From positions 1-12,698 of the forward strand of contig JAAAOL010000526.1 in the NCBI GenBank assembly GCA_009908885.1: a stretch of DNA of 12,698 bases, given 5' to 3'. A model generated the notes under the pieces. It saw nothing but the letters and a program-made list of their open reading frames with translations, ran no database searches and was not told the origin of the DNA. Origin of the DNA: Bacteroidota bacterium (GTDB lineage Bacteria > Bacteroidota > Rhodothermia > Rhodothermales > JAAAOL01). Positions 1 through 6,400 of the stretch are shown here, in pieces; position 1 is the first letter of the stretch, and each line of letters begins with the position of its first letter. Position numbers and translations under genes: made by a program.

Positions 1-1
1 C

Positions 2-295
2 CTGTTTCCGAGCCAGCTCTCCGGCGGGCAGCAGCAGCTCGTGGCCGTGGCGCGGGCGCTCATCATCGAGCCCAAGCTGATCCTGGCCGACGAGCCGACG
101 GGCAACCTGCACTCCAGCCAAGGCGACATGATCATGGACCGGCTGAAGCGCCTCAACGAGGACGACGGCGTGACCATCATCCAGGTGACGCACGACGAAG
201 ACTACGCCCGCTATGGGCAGCGCATCGTGGAACTGCTGGACGGACGCATCGAGGACGAGTACGCCGTGGCCGCCCCCGCCGTGACGTCGGCGTAA
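2..295 (+). CDS. ABC transporter ATP-binding protein, C-terminal part (MacB/LolD type)
   Basis: The gene enters from the left edge; 97 codons are visible in frame from base 2 to a TAA at 293-295. The visible part begins at the ABC signature motif (LSGGQQQ, bases 17-37), followed by Walker B with its catalytic glutamate (LILADEPTGNL) and the H-loop histidine in VTHD. The Walker A motif lies upstream of the window. The signature normally continues QQQRVAVARAL; here it is QQQLVAVARAL, a leucine in place of the usual arginine. The chain ends about a dozen residues after DGRIE with an Ala/Pro-rich tail. Such ATPases hydrolyse ATP at the cytoplasmic face of FtsX-type permeases. The stop lies 54 bp before permease 1 on the same strand, so this is the likely ATPase partner of at least that permease. 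A GTG at 41 is internal, not the true start. Confidence 0.93.
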   Translation: MFPSQLSGGQQQLVAVARALIIEPKLILADEPTGNLHSSQGDMIMDRLKRLNEDDGVTIIQVTHDEDYARYGQRIVELLDGRIEDEYAVAAPAVTSA

Positions 296-349
296 GCGCG
301 TCTCCTCGCCCCCGCTGACAGGATCACTGGCTTCACCGATTTCCCCTGC

Positions 350-2758
350 ATGCTTCGGAACTACGTCAAGACGGCCCTTCGCAACCTGCTGCGCTACAAG
401 GGCTACGCGGCTATCAACGTAATCGGCCTCGCCATCGGGATCGCCTGTGCGGTGCTCATCCTGCTGTGGGTGGCCGACGAGTGGCAGCACGACCGCTTCC
501 ACGCCGATGCGGACCGCATCTACCGCGTCGCCTTCGACGGGCAGGCGCCGAACGCCCCGCCGGACCGCTTCGCGGGCAACAGCCGCGCCGTCGCGCCCGA
601 GCTGCGCGAGAACTATCCGGCCGTCGCCCACGTCACCCGCATCGACCCGTGGAGCCCGACCGTCACGCGCGAGGGGCAGTTCTTCCAGGGCGACGCCTTC
701 TACCACGTCGACCCCGCCTTCTTCGACGTCTTCACCTTTCCGCTCGTCCAGGGCAACCCGGACACGGCGCTGGACGAGCCGTACACGTTGGTCCTGACGA
801 CCGCGATGGCGGAGAAGTACTTCGGCCAGGACGACCCGATGGGCCAGACGCTGGTCCTGGACGACTCGCTCAGCTACACCGTCACGGGCGTCGCGGCGGA
901 CGTGCCTGCCGCCAGCCATTTCACGTTCGACTTTCTCACCTCGTGGGCTACGGTGGAGCAGTTCAACCCCGTACGCGCGGACGAGTGGCTGTCGATCAAT
1001 TCGTACACGTACGTCAAGCTGCGCCCCGATGCTGATGCCGACGCGCTGGAGCGGCAGATCGCAGGACTGGTGGAGCAGCACATGGGCGAGATCATGGAGC
1101 AGGTGGGGCTGGAGGCCCGCCTCGCGCTGCAGCCGCTGACGGACATCTACCTGCGCTCGGACCGTGGCAGCGAGATCGGCCCGACCGGAGACGTCCGGTA
1201 CGTCTACGTGTTCTCCGCCATCGCGGCGTTCCTCCTGCTGATCGCCTGCATCAACTTCATGAACCTGGCCACCGCGCGGTCGATGGAGCGAGCCAAAGAG
1301 GTGGGCGTGCGCAAGACGCTGGGCTCGACGCGCGGGGCGCTGGTGGGGCAGTTCCTGAGCGAGTCGGTGCTGGTGGCGGGCGTCGCGCTGATGGTGGCGC
1401 TCGGGCTCATCGGCATCACGCTGCCGCTCTTCAACGACCTCACGGGCAAGGCCATGACCTTCCGCACGCTGCTGGCGCCGATGGCCGCCCTGGGACTCAT
1501 CGGCCTCGCGCTGGTGGTGGGCTTGCTGGCAGGCAGCTATCCGGCGCTGGCCCTGGCGCGCTTCCGGCCCGTAGAGGTGCTCAAGGGCTCGTTCTCGTCC
1601 ACCGGGCGCGGGGCGCGGCTGCGGCAGGGCCTCGTCATCTTCCAGTTCGCCATCTCCGTCGTACTCATCGTCGGCACGCTCGTCGTCATCCAGCAGCTCG
1701 ACTACATGCAAACCCAGAAGCTGGGCTTCGACAAAGAGCAGGTGCTCGTGCTGGACGGGCGCGGGCTCCCGGACGAGACGGTCGAGAGTTCGTACCGCAC
1801 GTTCAAGCAGGAGGTGCAGCAGCTCTCCGCCGTGGAGGAGGTCTCAGCGTCCAATCAGGTGCCGGGGCGCGGGACGTGGGTGCAGATCGTCCGCCCCGAA
1901 GGGCTCTCGGACGGCGAGAGCCGCCGGATGCAGGTCGTCGTCGTGGACCACGACTACCTGGAGACGATGGGCATCGACCTGGTGGCGGGGCGTGACTTCG
2001 ACGAGGCCTTCGCGACCGACACCGACGAGGCCATCCTCGTCAATGAGGCCGCTGTGGAGAATGCCGGGTGGGGCACACCCGAGACCGCCCTTGGCAAGCA
2101 CCTTCGCTTCGGCGGAGACGACGCGCCAGAGCAGACCGTCGTCGGCGTCTTCGAGGACTATCACCACTACGGGCTTCAGCAACGCATCGAGCCGATGCTC
2201 CTGAGCATTGTGCCGTCGGCCTTCAACTACTTCTCCCTTCGCGTGCGCACCGACGACCTGCCCGGCACCCTCGCGTCGCTGGAGCAGACCTGGAACGCGT
2301 TCTACCCGGGCCACACGTTCAACTCGTTCTTCCTGGATGCCGATTTCGAGCAGCAGTACGCTAACGAGCAGCGCCTCTCGCGGCTCTTCGGCGCCTTCGC
2401 GAGCATCGCCATCCTGATCGCCTGCCTGGGCCTGTTCGGCCTCGCCTCGTACATCACGGCGCAGCGGACGAAAGAGATCGGCGTGCGCAAGGTGCTGGGC
2501 GCCTCGGTGAGCAGCATCGTACTCCTCCTCGCGAAGGACTTCGTGAAGCTCGTGGCCGTGGCCGTCCTCCTGGCCGCGCCGCTGGCGTACCTGGTGATGG
2601 ACCAGTGGCTGGACGACTTCGCCTACCGCATTTCGATGCCCCTGGGCGCCTTCGCGCTGGCCGGGCTCGTGGCCGTCGCCATCGCCATCCTCACCGTCAG
2701 CTACCAGTCGATCCGCGCGGCGCTGTCCGATCCCGTGCAGAGCCTGCGCTATGAATAG
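350..2758 (+). CDS. FtsX/MacB-type ABC transporter permease, duplicated architecture (permease 1)
   Basis: The 802-residue membrane protein has two homologous halves. Predicted TM helices by eye: about 19-42, 285-308, 333-358, 378-400, 428-448, 680-702, 728-750 and 765-787. MacB-like extracytoplasmic domains lie at about 45-280 and 450-675. The first carries FFDVFTFPL (124-132), YFG..DPMGQTL and YTVTGV; the second carries VVGVFEDYHHYGL (597-609). Each half has the cytoplasmic FtsX signature after its second helix: NLATARSMERAKEVGVRK (305-322) and QRTKEIGVRKVLGAS (705-719). These are the expected contacts with the ATPase. The C-terminus is SLRYE. The ATG at 350 aligns with the other permease starts, each 30 residues up to the end of GLAIG. 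No Shine-Dalgarno is visible; the leader is pyrimidine-rich (ttcccctgc). It probably forms a transporter with the upstream ATPase. Substrate unknown. Confidence 0.96.
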   Translation: MLRNYVKTALRNLLRYKGYAAINVIGLAIGIACAVLILLWVADEWQHDRFHADADRIYRVAFDGQAPNAPPDRFAGNSRAVAPELRENYPAVAHVTRIDPWSPTVTREGQFFQGDAFYHVDPAFFDVFTFPLVQGNPDTALDEPYTLVLTTAMAEKYFGQDDPMGQTLVLDDSLSYTVTGVAADVPAASHFTFDFLTSWATVEQFNPVRADEWLSINSYTYVKLRPDADADALERQIAGLVEQHMGEIMEQVGLEARLALQPLTDIYLRSDRGSEIGPTGDVRYVYVFSAIAAFLLLIACINFMNLATARSMERAKEVGVRKTLGSTRGALVGQFLSESVLVAGVALMVALGLIGITLPLFNDLTGKAMTFRTLLAPMAALGLIGLALVVGLLAGSYPALALARFRPVEVLKGSFSSTGRGARLRQGLVIFQFAISVVLIVGTLVVIQQLDYMQTQKLGFDKEQVLVLDGRGLPDETVESSYRTFKQEVQQLSAVEEVSASNQVPGRGTWVQIVRPEGLSDGESRRMQVVVVDHDYLETMGIDLVAGRDFDEAFATDTDEAILVNEAAVENAGWGTPETALGKHLRFGGDDAPEQTVVGVFEDYHHYGLQQRIEPMLLSIVPSAFNYFSLRVRTDDLPGTLASLEQTWNAFYPGHTFNSFFLDADFEQQYANEQRLSRLFGAFASIAILIACLGLFGLASYITAQRTKEIGVRKVLGASVSSIVLLLAKDFVKLVAVAVLLAAPLAYLVMDQWLDDFAYRISMPLGAFALAGLVAVAIAILTVSYQSIRAALSDPVQSLRYE

Positions 2759-3107
2759 AGGGTGTTAGGAACTCGGCGTTGCACGGGCGTCGAAAACGGA
2801 CCCTGTTACGTAGATTGCCTTCTCCCGGAGTCATCCCGGACCCTGATCCGGGATCCAGACAACCGCTGCCCTTCTGGATCCCCGCCTTCACGGGGATGAC
2901 AGGTAAAAACGAAGATCAATAGTGCATACTCCAAGCCCTCGGAACGCCGTAGCTGGCTGTACGGTGCCGAACACCGGCTGATCGGTGACGAACAGATGCG
3001 GCGCGTTGGAGGACCCTACTGACTGAAAATTGACACAAAGGCGCCGCTGGCACAGGGCTTGCCCTATCCCGTGACACGCCCCTACCCCTCATCCCCTCTC
3101 GGCTGCC
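2759..3107. other. 349-bp non-coding gap between permeases 1 and 2
   Basis: This is the longest gap without a plus-strand gene apart from the vapBC insert. Its left part holds the composite palindrome at 2830-2900. The right part (2901-3107) is less GC-rich than the genes: I counted 31 of 60 G+C at 2881-2940. It contains short hairpins (CGGTG at 2962-2966 with CACCG at 2972-2976; AGGG at 3054-3057 with CCCT at 3062-3065) and ends in a long pyrimidine run just before the permease 2 ATG. A TTGACA at 3030-3035 has no acceptable -10 partner. The gap is large enough for a promoter of permease 2, but I cannot point to one. No RNA gene and no convincing ORF was seen. Confidence 0.6.
2830..2900. repeat. 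Composite palindromic element (REP/dispersed-repeat-like)
   Basis: The element opens with GTCATCCC (2830-2837) and closes with its complement GGGATGAC (2893-2900). Inside, GGATCCAGA (2851-2859) pairs with TCTGGATCC (2873-2881). Each arm is also self-complementary: CCCGGA/TCCGGG around CCCTGA on the left, CCCCG/CGGGG around CCTTCA on the right. The 71 bp can therefore fold as one long interrupted stem or as two side-by-side hairpins. Its GTCATCCC...GGATCCAG wording resembles dispersed intergenic palindromes seen in many bacterial genomes. No T-run follows on either strand, so a classical terminator is unlikely. Copy number in the genome cannot be judged from one window. Confidence 0.75.
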
Positions 3108-5558
3108 ATGTGGACCAACTACCTGCGCGTCGCGCTCCGCTCGCTGCGGCGGCAGTCGCTGTACAGCCTCATCAACGTGCTGGGGCTGGCCGTCGGCCTC
3201 GCCTTCTGCATCCTCGTCCTGCTCTTCGTCCGGGATGAGCTGACGTACGACGAGACGCACGAACGAAGCGACCGCACCTACCGGCTCTACCGCGACCCCG
3301 TCGACGGCGCGCCGGTAGACCGCGAGCTGTCGATGCCCATTCCGGCGGGCCCAGCGATGGCCGCCACCTTTCCCGAGGTCGAAGCGTTCGTCCGCCTCGA
3401 CTTTCCCGGCGGCGCGACGACCATCCGGCACGAAGGCACCCTCTTCGAGCAGGACGACGTGCTTGCCACCGACTCGTCCTTCTTCGACGTCTTCACCGTC
3501 CCCCTCATCCACGGCGACCCGGCGACGGCACTGACCGATCCGCTCTCCGTCGTCCTGACCGCGCCGATCGCCCGCAAGTACTTCGGCACGGCGAACCCGG
3601 TGGGCCAGACCCTCTCGCTCCGCCTCAGCGGCGACTACGTGGACCTGACCGTGACGGGCGTAACCGAGGCGCTGCCGCCCAACTCCAGCATCCAGTTCGC
3701 GATGCTGTTTCCGTACGACCTGTTCGTGGAGCGCTTCGACTACATGCAGCGCGTCCGCGACCGGTGGGACGCCACCCGCTCGATCACGTACGTGCTGCTG
3801 CGGGAGGGGGCCGACGTGGAGCACCTCCGCGCGCAGATGCCGGAGTTCATGCGGACGCACCTCGGTTTCATGTACGACGAGATGCGCCAGGAGGGCCTTC
3901 TCGCTGAGGGGGAGATCCCGGCAATCTTCCGCCTCCAGCCGATGCGCGACATCCACCTGAACCCGGAGGTGCCGCCCGGCCTGACGCCGCCCAGCGACCC
4001 CAAATATTCGTATATCCTCGGCGGTATCGCGCTGGCGGTCCTCCTGATCGCCTGCATCAACTTCACGCTGCTGGCGCTCGGGCGCTCGGCGCGGCGGGCC
4101 AAAGAGGTGGGCGTGCGCAAGGCGATGGGGGCGCTGCGTGGGCAGCTGATGGGCCAGTTCTGGGGCGAGGCGCTGCTGCTGAGCGCGGTGGCCCTCGGCC
4201 TGGGCCTGGGACTCGCCCAGATCGCGTTGCCCGTCTTCAACGACCTGGCGGGCAAAACGCTCACCCTCGGCGCTGTGGAGGGGTTGTGGATGGCGGCTGG
4301 ACTGCTGGGGCTGTTGCTGGTGACCGGCCTCGTGGCGGGCGGCTATCCGGCGCTCATGCTATCGCGGCTGCAGCCTGCCGTCACCCTGCGCGACCGGGCC
4401 AGCGTCGGGCGGGCCAACGCGCTCACGCGGACGCTCGTCACCGCCCAGTTCGCGCTCTCCGTGTTCCTCATCGCCAGCACGCTGGTCATGGTGCAGCAAC
4501 TGCGCCACGTACGCACGACCAACCTCGGCTTTCAGGGCGAGCAGGTCGTCGTCATCCCGACGCGCGGCCTCGACGGCGACCAGGTGCTCGACCGCTACCA
4601 GGCGCTCGCCGCGAACGACCCCGGCATCGCGCAGGTGGCCGGGTCCAACCTCGCCATCGGACAGAGCCTGTGGCGGCGCGGCTTTCAGTACGAGGGCGAA
4701 TTGAAGCAGGTGGCCGTCTTCCGCATCACGGACAATTACCTGGAGACGCTCGGCATGACCGTGACGCAGGGCCGCGCCTTCGATCCGCAGCGGGCGAGCG
4801 ACGCGGCCAACAGCATCCTGGTCAACGAAGCGTTCGTGCGCGATTTCGGCTGGACAACGCCGGTGGGACAGCAGCTGCCGGTCGAGTGGGGCGACGCTGG
4901 CGACGAGGAGGAGCCGAGCCTGCTGAATCCGACCGTCGTGGGCGTGGTGGAAGACTTCCACTTCCAGTCGCTGCACAATGCCGTGCAGCCCGCCGTCCTC
5001 TACACCAACCCGATGGACCCGATCCTGAACCTGTACGTCCGCCTCCGCCCGGAGGATATGTCCGCCACGCTGGACCGCCTCCGCGCCACCTGGGCGACGC
5101 TGACGCAGGACGTGCCGTTCGAATACACGTTCCTCGACGAGCGGATGGACCGGCTCTACCAGAACGAGGCGCGCTGGAGCCAGATCGTCGGCTACGGCGC
5201 CCTCTTCGCCGTCCTCATCGCCGTGCTCGGCCTCTTCGGCATGGCGACGCTCACGACGGCGCAGCGGACCAAGGAGATCGGCATCCGGAAGGTGCTCGGC
5301 GCGTCGGCGGCGCAGATCGTCGGGCTGCTGTCGAAGGACTTCGCCCGCCTCGTCGTCCTCGCCATCGTGCTGGCGGCCCCGGTAGCCTACCTCGTGATGG
5401 AGCGCTGGCTGGCCGACTTCGCCGTCCGCATCGACGTAGGCGTGGGCACCCTCGGGCTGGCCGGCGGCCTTGCGCTCGTCGTCGCCCTGCTGACGGTCGG
5501 CGCGCAGGCCTTCCGCGCGGCACAGACCGACCCGGCTCACTCCTTACGGTACGAATGA
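3108..5558 (+). CDS. FtsX/MacB-type ABC transporter permease, duplicated architecture (permease 2, divergent)
   Basis: The 816-residue protein has the same plan as its neighbours: TM1 about 19-42, first extracytoplasmic domain about 45-300, TM2-4 about 301-322, 350-375 and 392-415, TM5 about 441-463, second extracytoplasmic domain about 465-690, TM6-8 about 693-715, 743-765 and 778-800. Conserved landmarks are FFDVFTVPL (125-133), VVGVVEDFHFQSL (610-622) and QRTKEIGIRKVLGAS (719-733). It is the odd member: after LLIACIN the usual F(M/I)NLATAR reads FTLLALGR (319-326), although RAKEVGVRK follows intact, and the usual S-H of the first domain is replaced (PPNSSIQF). An acidic insert (DAGDEEEPSLL, 596-606) precedes the second core motif. 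The ATG at 3108 follows a pyrimidine tract, with no Shine-Dalgarno. The stop is TGA, created in a GAATGAATAG context where paralogues have GAATAG. It may have drifted in substrate or partner; that is inference. Confidence 0.96.
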   Translation: MWTNYLRVALRSLRRQSLYSLINVLGLAVGLAFCILVLLFVRDELTYDETHERSDRTYRLYRDPVDGAPVDRELSMPIPAGPAMAATFPEVEAFVRLDFPGGATTIRHEGTLFEQDDVLATDSSFFDVFTVPLIHGDPATALTDPLSVVLTAPIARKYFGTANPVGQTLSLRLSGDYVDLTVTGVTEALPPNSSIQFAMLFPYDLFVERFDYMQRVRDRWDATRSITYVLLREGADVEHLRAQMPEFMRTHLGFMYDEMRQEGLLAEGEIPAIFRLQPMRDIHLNPEVPPGLTPPSDPKYSYILGGIALAVLLIACINFTLLALGRSARRAKEVGVRKAMGALRGQLMGQFWGEALLLSAVALGLGLGLAQIALPVFNDLAGKTLTLGAVEGLWMAAGLLGLLLVTGLVAGGYPALMLSRLQPAVTLRDRASVGRANALTRTLVTAQFALSVFLIASTLVMVQQLRHVRTTNLGFQGEQVVVIPTRGLDGDQVLDRYQALAANDPGIAQVAGSNLAIGQSLWRRGFQYEGELKQVAVFRITDNYLETLGMTVTQGRAFDPQRASDAANSILVNEAFVRDFGWTTPVGQQLPVEWGDAGDEEEPSLLNPTVVGVVEDFHFQSLHNAVQPAVLYTNPMDPILNLYVRLRPEDMSATLDRLRATWATLTQDVPFEYTFLDERMDRLYQNEARWSQIVGYGALFAVLIAVLGLFGMATLTTAQRTKEIGIRKVLGASAAQIVGLLSKDFARLVVLAIVLAAPVAYLVMERWLADFAVRIDVGVGTLGLAGGLALVVALLTVGAQAFRAAQTDPAHSLRYE

Positions 5559-5582
5559 ATAGCCGCCTTCTTCCACACGCCC

Positions 5583-5606
5583 ATGCTGAAGAACTACCTC
5601 ACCATC
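5583..5606 (+). repeat. Orphan permease 5' end (left copy of 24-bp direct repeat)
   Basis: These 24 bases spell ATG plus seven codons, MLKNYLTI, and match the first 24 bases of permease 3 (6377-6400) at 23 positions, differing only at the fourth base (C against T). Similarity stops right after base 5606. The copy lies 24 bp after the permease 2 stop, a position comparable to the 11-13 bp spacing of the other permease starts. It does not lead into a permease: the frame continues antisense through vapC. I read it as the remnant start of the permease that originally followed permease 2, cut off when the vapBC cassette arrived. Confidence 0.75.
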
Positions 5607-5615
5607 ACATCCGGT

Positions 5616-6008
5616 TCAGTAGTCGGCGACCGGAATATCCGTCTGCGAAAAATCGTCGCCCTTGTACAGGAGGGGCTCCTGCAGCGCCGAAGCGAGCGCG
5701 TACGAAAAGCAGTCGCCGTAGTTCAACCCGGCGGGGTGCTGTCCTTTGCCGAACCGACGGTATGCCGAACGCGCCAGTTCAGCATGTTCGGCCGTGGTGG
5801 GGATGACCTCGATGCCCAGACGGTGGATGAACAGATCCACTTCGCGCTCGCCCGCATCGCCGTACCGGACGTACATGACGATGGCTGTTTCGACGAGCGT
5901 AGCGGACGCGATCCTGCGGTCTGGAGCCTCTTCAAGCGCCGTAAGCAAACGGTCTGCCTCCGGCTCATCCTGCAGAATAGCAACGATGGCGGACGAATCC
6001 ACGACCAT
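5616..6008 (-). CDS. vapC: VapC-type PIN-domain ribonuclease toxin
   Basis: The 130-residue protein has the size and layout of VapC toxins. PIN-domain acidic residues are visible: D4 in MVVDSSAI, E40 in TLVETAIV, D99 in LNYGDCFSYALA and D118/D119 in YKGDDFSQTDI. Family members are Mg2+-dependent endoribonucleases that cut tRNA or rRNA and stop translation until neutralised by VapB. The start codon (CAT on the plus strand at 6006-6008) follows the vapB stop by 5 bp, so the pair is one transcriptional unit. All catalytic positions and the full length are kept, so the toxin looks functional. It converges on permease 2, with 57 bp between stops, and its stop at 5616-5618 lies 9 bp beyond the orphan permease start. 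Sampled lines of the cassette are less GC-rich than the permeases. Confidence 0.93.
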   Translation of the reverse strand: MVVDSSAIVAILQDEPEADRLLTALEEAPDRRIASATLVETAIVMYVRYGDAGEREVDLFIHRLGIEVIPTTAEHAELARSAYRRFGKGQHPAGLNYGDCFSYALASALQEPLLYKGDDFSQTDIPVADY

Positions 6009-6013
6009 GTTCG

Positions 6014-6268
6014 TCAGCCCGGTAACCCGTGCTCGTTATACCCGATAAGCGCTTCGTCGCTGCCCTCATCGCGGCGCGGCAATCGTGCGATGCGAGCCTG
6101 CATGCGCGCGACGTCGTCTCGGAGATCATGGAGGGATCGGCGATTGCACTCTCGCTGCAGCCGCTCCCGTATCGCGTTCAGTACGGCCTCCGTCAGGCTC
6201 TCTCCCGTGAGGTGCGCGAGTTCTCGCGCAAGCCGGTCCGCCTCTTCATTTTTGATGCTCAGTGCCAT
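6014..6268 (-). CDS. vapB: VapB-type antitoxin (Rv0623-like / PSK transcription-factor family)
   Basis: The 84-residue protein opens MALSIKNEEADRLARELA, the characteristic beginning of the VapB group with the PSK_trans_fac domain, followed by TGESLTEAVLNAIRERL. The N-terminal half in this family dimerises and binds its own operator. The charged C-terminal part, ending SDEALIGYNEHGLPG, resembles the segment that wraps around and blocks VapC. The start codon is the CAT at 6266-6268. The minus-strand frame stays open far upstream, through permease 3, but that part is antisense shadow; only these 84 codons resemble a protein family. The antitoxin-first order with a 5-bp gap to vapC is typical. 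Autoregulation through the 108-bp divergent region is expected from the family, not shown by the sequence. Confidence 0.9.
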   Translation of the reverse strand: MALSIKNEEADRLARELAHLTGESLTEAVLNAIRERLQRECNRRSLHDLRDDVARMQARIARLPRRDEGSDEALIGYNEHGLPG

Positions 6269-6376
6269 CTGAATGACCGTCCGCCTTTCGTATCGCCTGA
6301 AATATCCTACCAGCAGCCCAACAGGGCCGTTCCTCAGGACGACCATGCGAACCATCCCTTCTCCCCCTTCCTCGCC
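6269..6376. promoter_or_regulatory. Divergent intergenic region between vapB and permease 3
   Basis: This 108-bp space separates the vapB start from the permease 3 start and must hold the vapBC promoter and operator. On the minus strand TGGTAGGAT (complement of 6304-6312) resembles an extended -10 box about 35 bp before the vapB ATG, but no -35 hexamer fits. A small GCCC/GGGC hairpin spans 6316-6327. The plus-strand end is a pyrimidine run leading into the permease ATG. It is clearly less GC-rich than the genes: I counted 30 of 60 G+C at 6241-6300. Promoter assignment is tentative. Confidence 0.35.
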
Positions 6377-6400
6377 ATGTTGAAGAACTACCTCACCATC
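6377..6400 (+). repeat. Right copy of 24-bp direct repeat (true start of permease 3)
   Basis: This is the functional partner of the copy at 5583-5606, 23 of 24 bases identical. The two copies enclose 770 bp containing vapC, vapB and their promoter region. Bases upstream of the two copies (5559-5582 and 6353-6376) are not convincingly alike, so the duplicated unit starts at or very near the ATG. The permease 5 start (11249-11272) matches the orphan copy at 22 of 24 bases, so the segment is conserved among paralogues and could also serve as a site for homologous recombination. Confidence 0.75.

Noticed and set aside
2830..2900. Palindrome as a Rho-independent terminator of permease 1
   Set aside because: There is no T-run after the stem on either strand, and the nested two-hairpin design fits a dispersed repeat better.
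2897..3022. Short open frame in the gap before permease 2 (reading ...SWLYGAEHRLIGDEQMRRVGGPY)
   Set aside because: About 40 codons between two stops without a plausible start, and I recognise no family. It could be a gene remnant, but chance is as likely.
3030..3035. TTGACA as a -35 box for permease 2
   Set aside because: No reasonable -10 hexamer stands 16-18 bp downstream, and promoters in the suspected lineage often do not use this consensus.
3054..3065. Small AGGG/CCCT hairpin as a regulatory RNA structure
   Set aside because: A four-base-pair stem is too weak and common in GC-rich DNA to support a call.
4286..5806. 506-codon plus-strand ORF in another frame of permease 2
   Set aside because: Arg/Pro/Gly-rich low-complexity translation overlapping a strongly supported gene; a GC-driven shadow. 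The same applies to 4359-5540 (-), 6508-8205 (+), 8863-10305 (-) and 11276-12673 (-).
5583..6272. Plus-strand ORF of 229 codons beginning MLKNYLTI
   Set aside because: Only the first eight codons resemble a permease; the rest is antisense to vapC and vapB, which have clear family motifs. Treated as a remnant start, not a gene.
6029..6376. N-terminal extension of permease 3 by 116 residues
   Set aside because: The extension is antisense to vapB and its promoter region, has no family resemblance, and the ATG at 6377 aligns exactly with paralogue starts.
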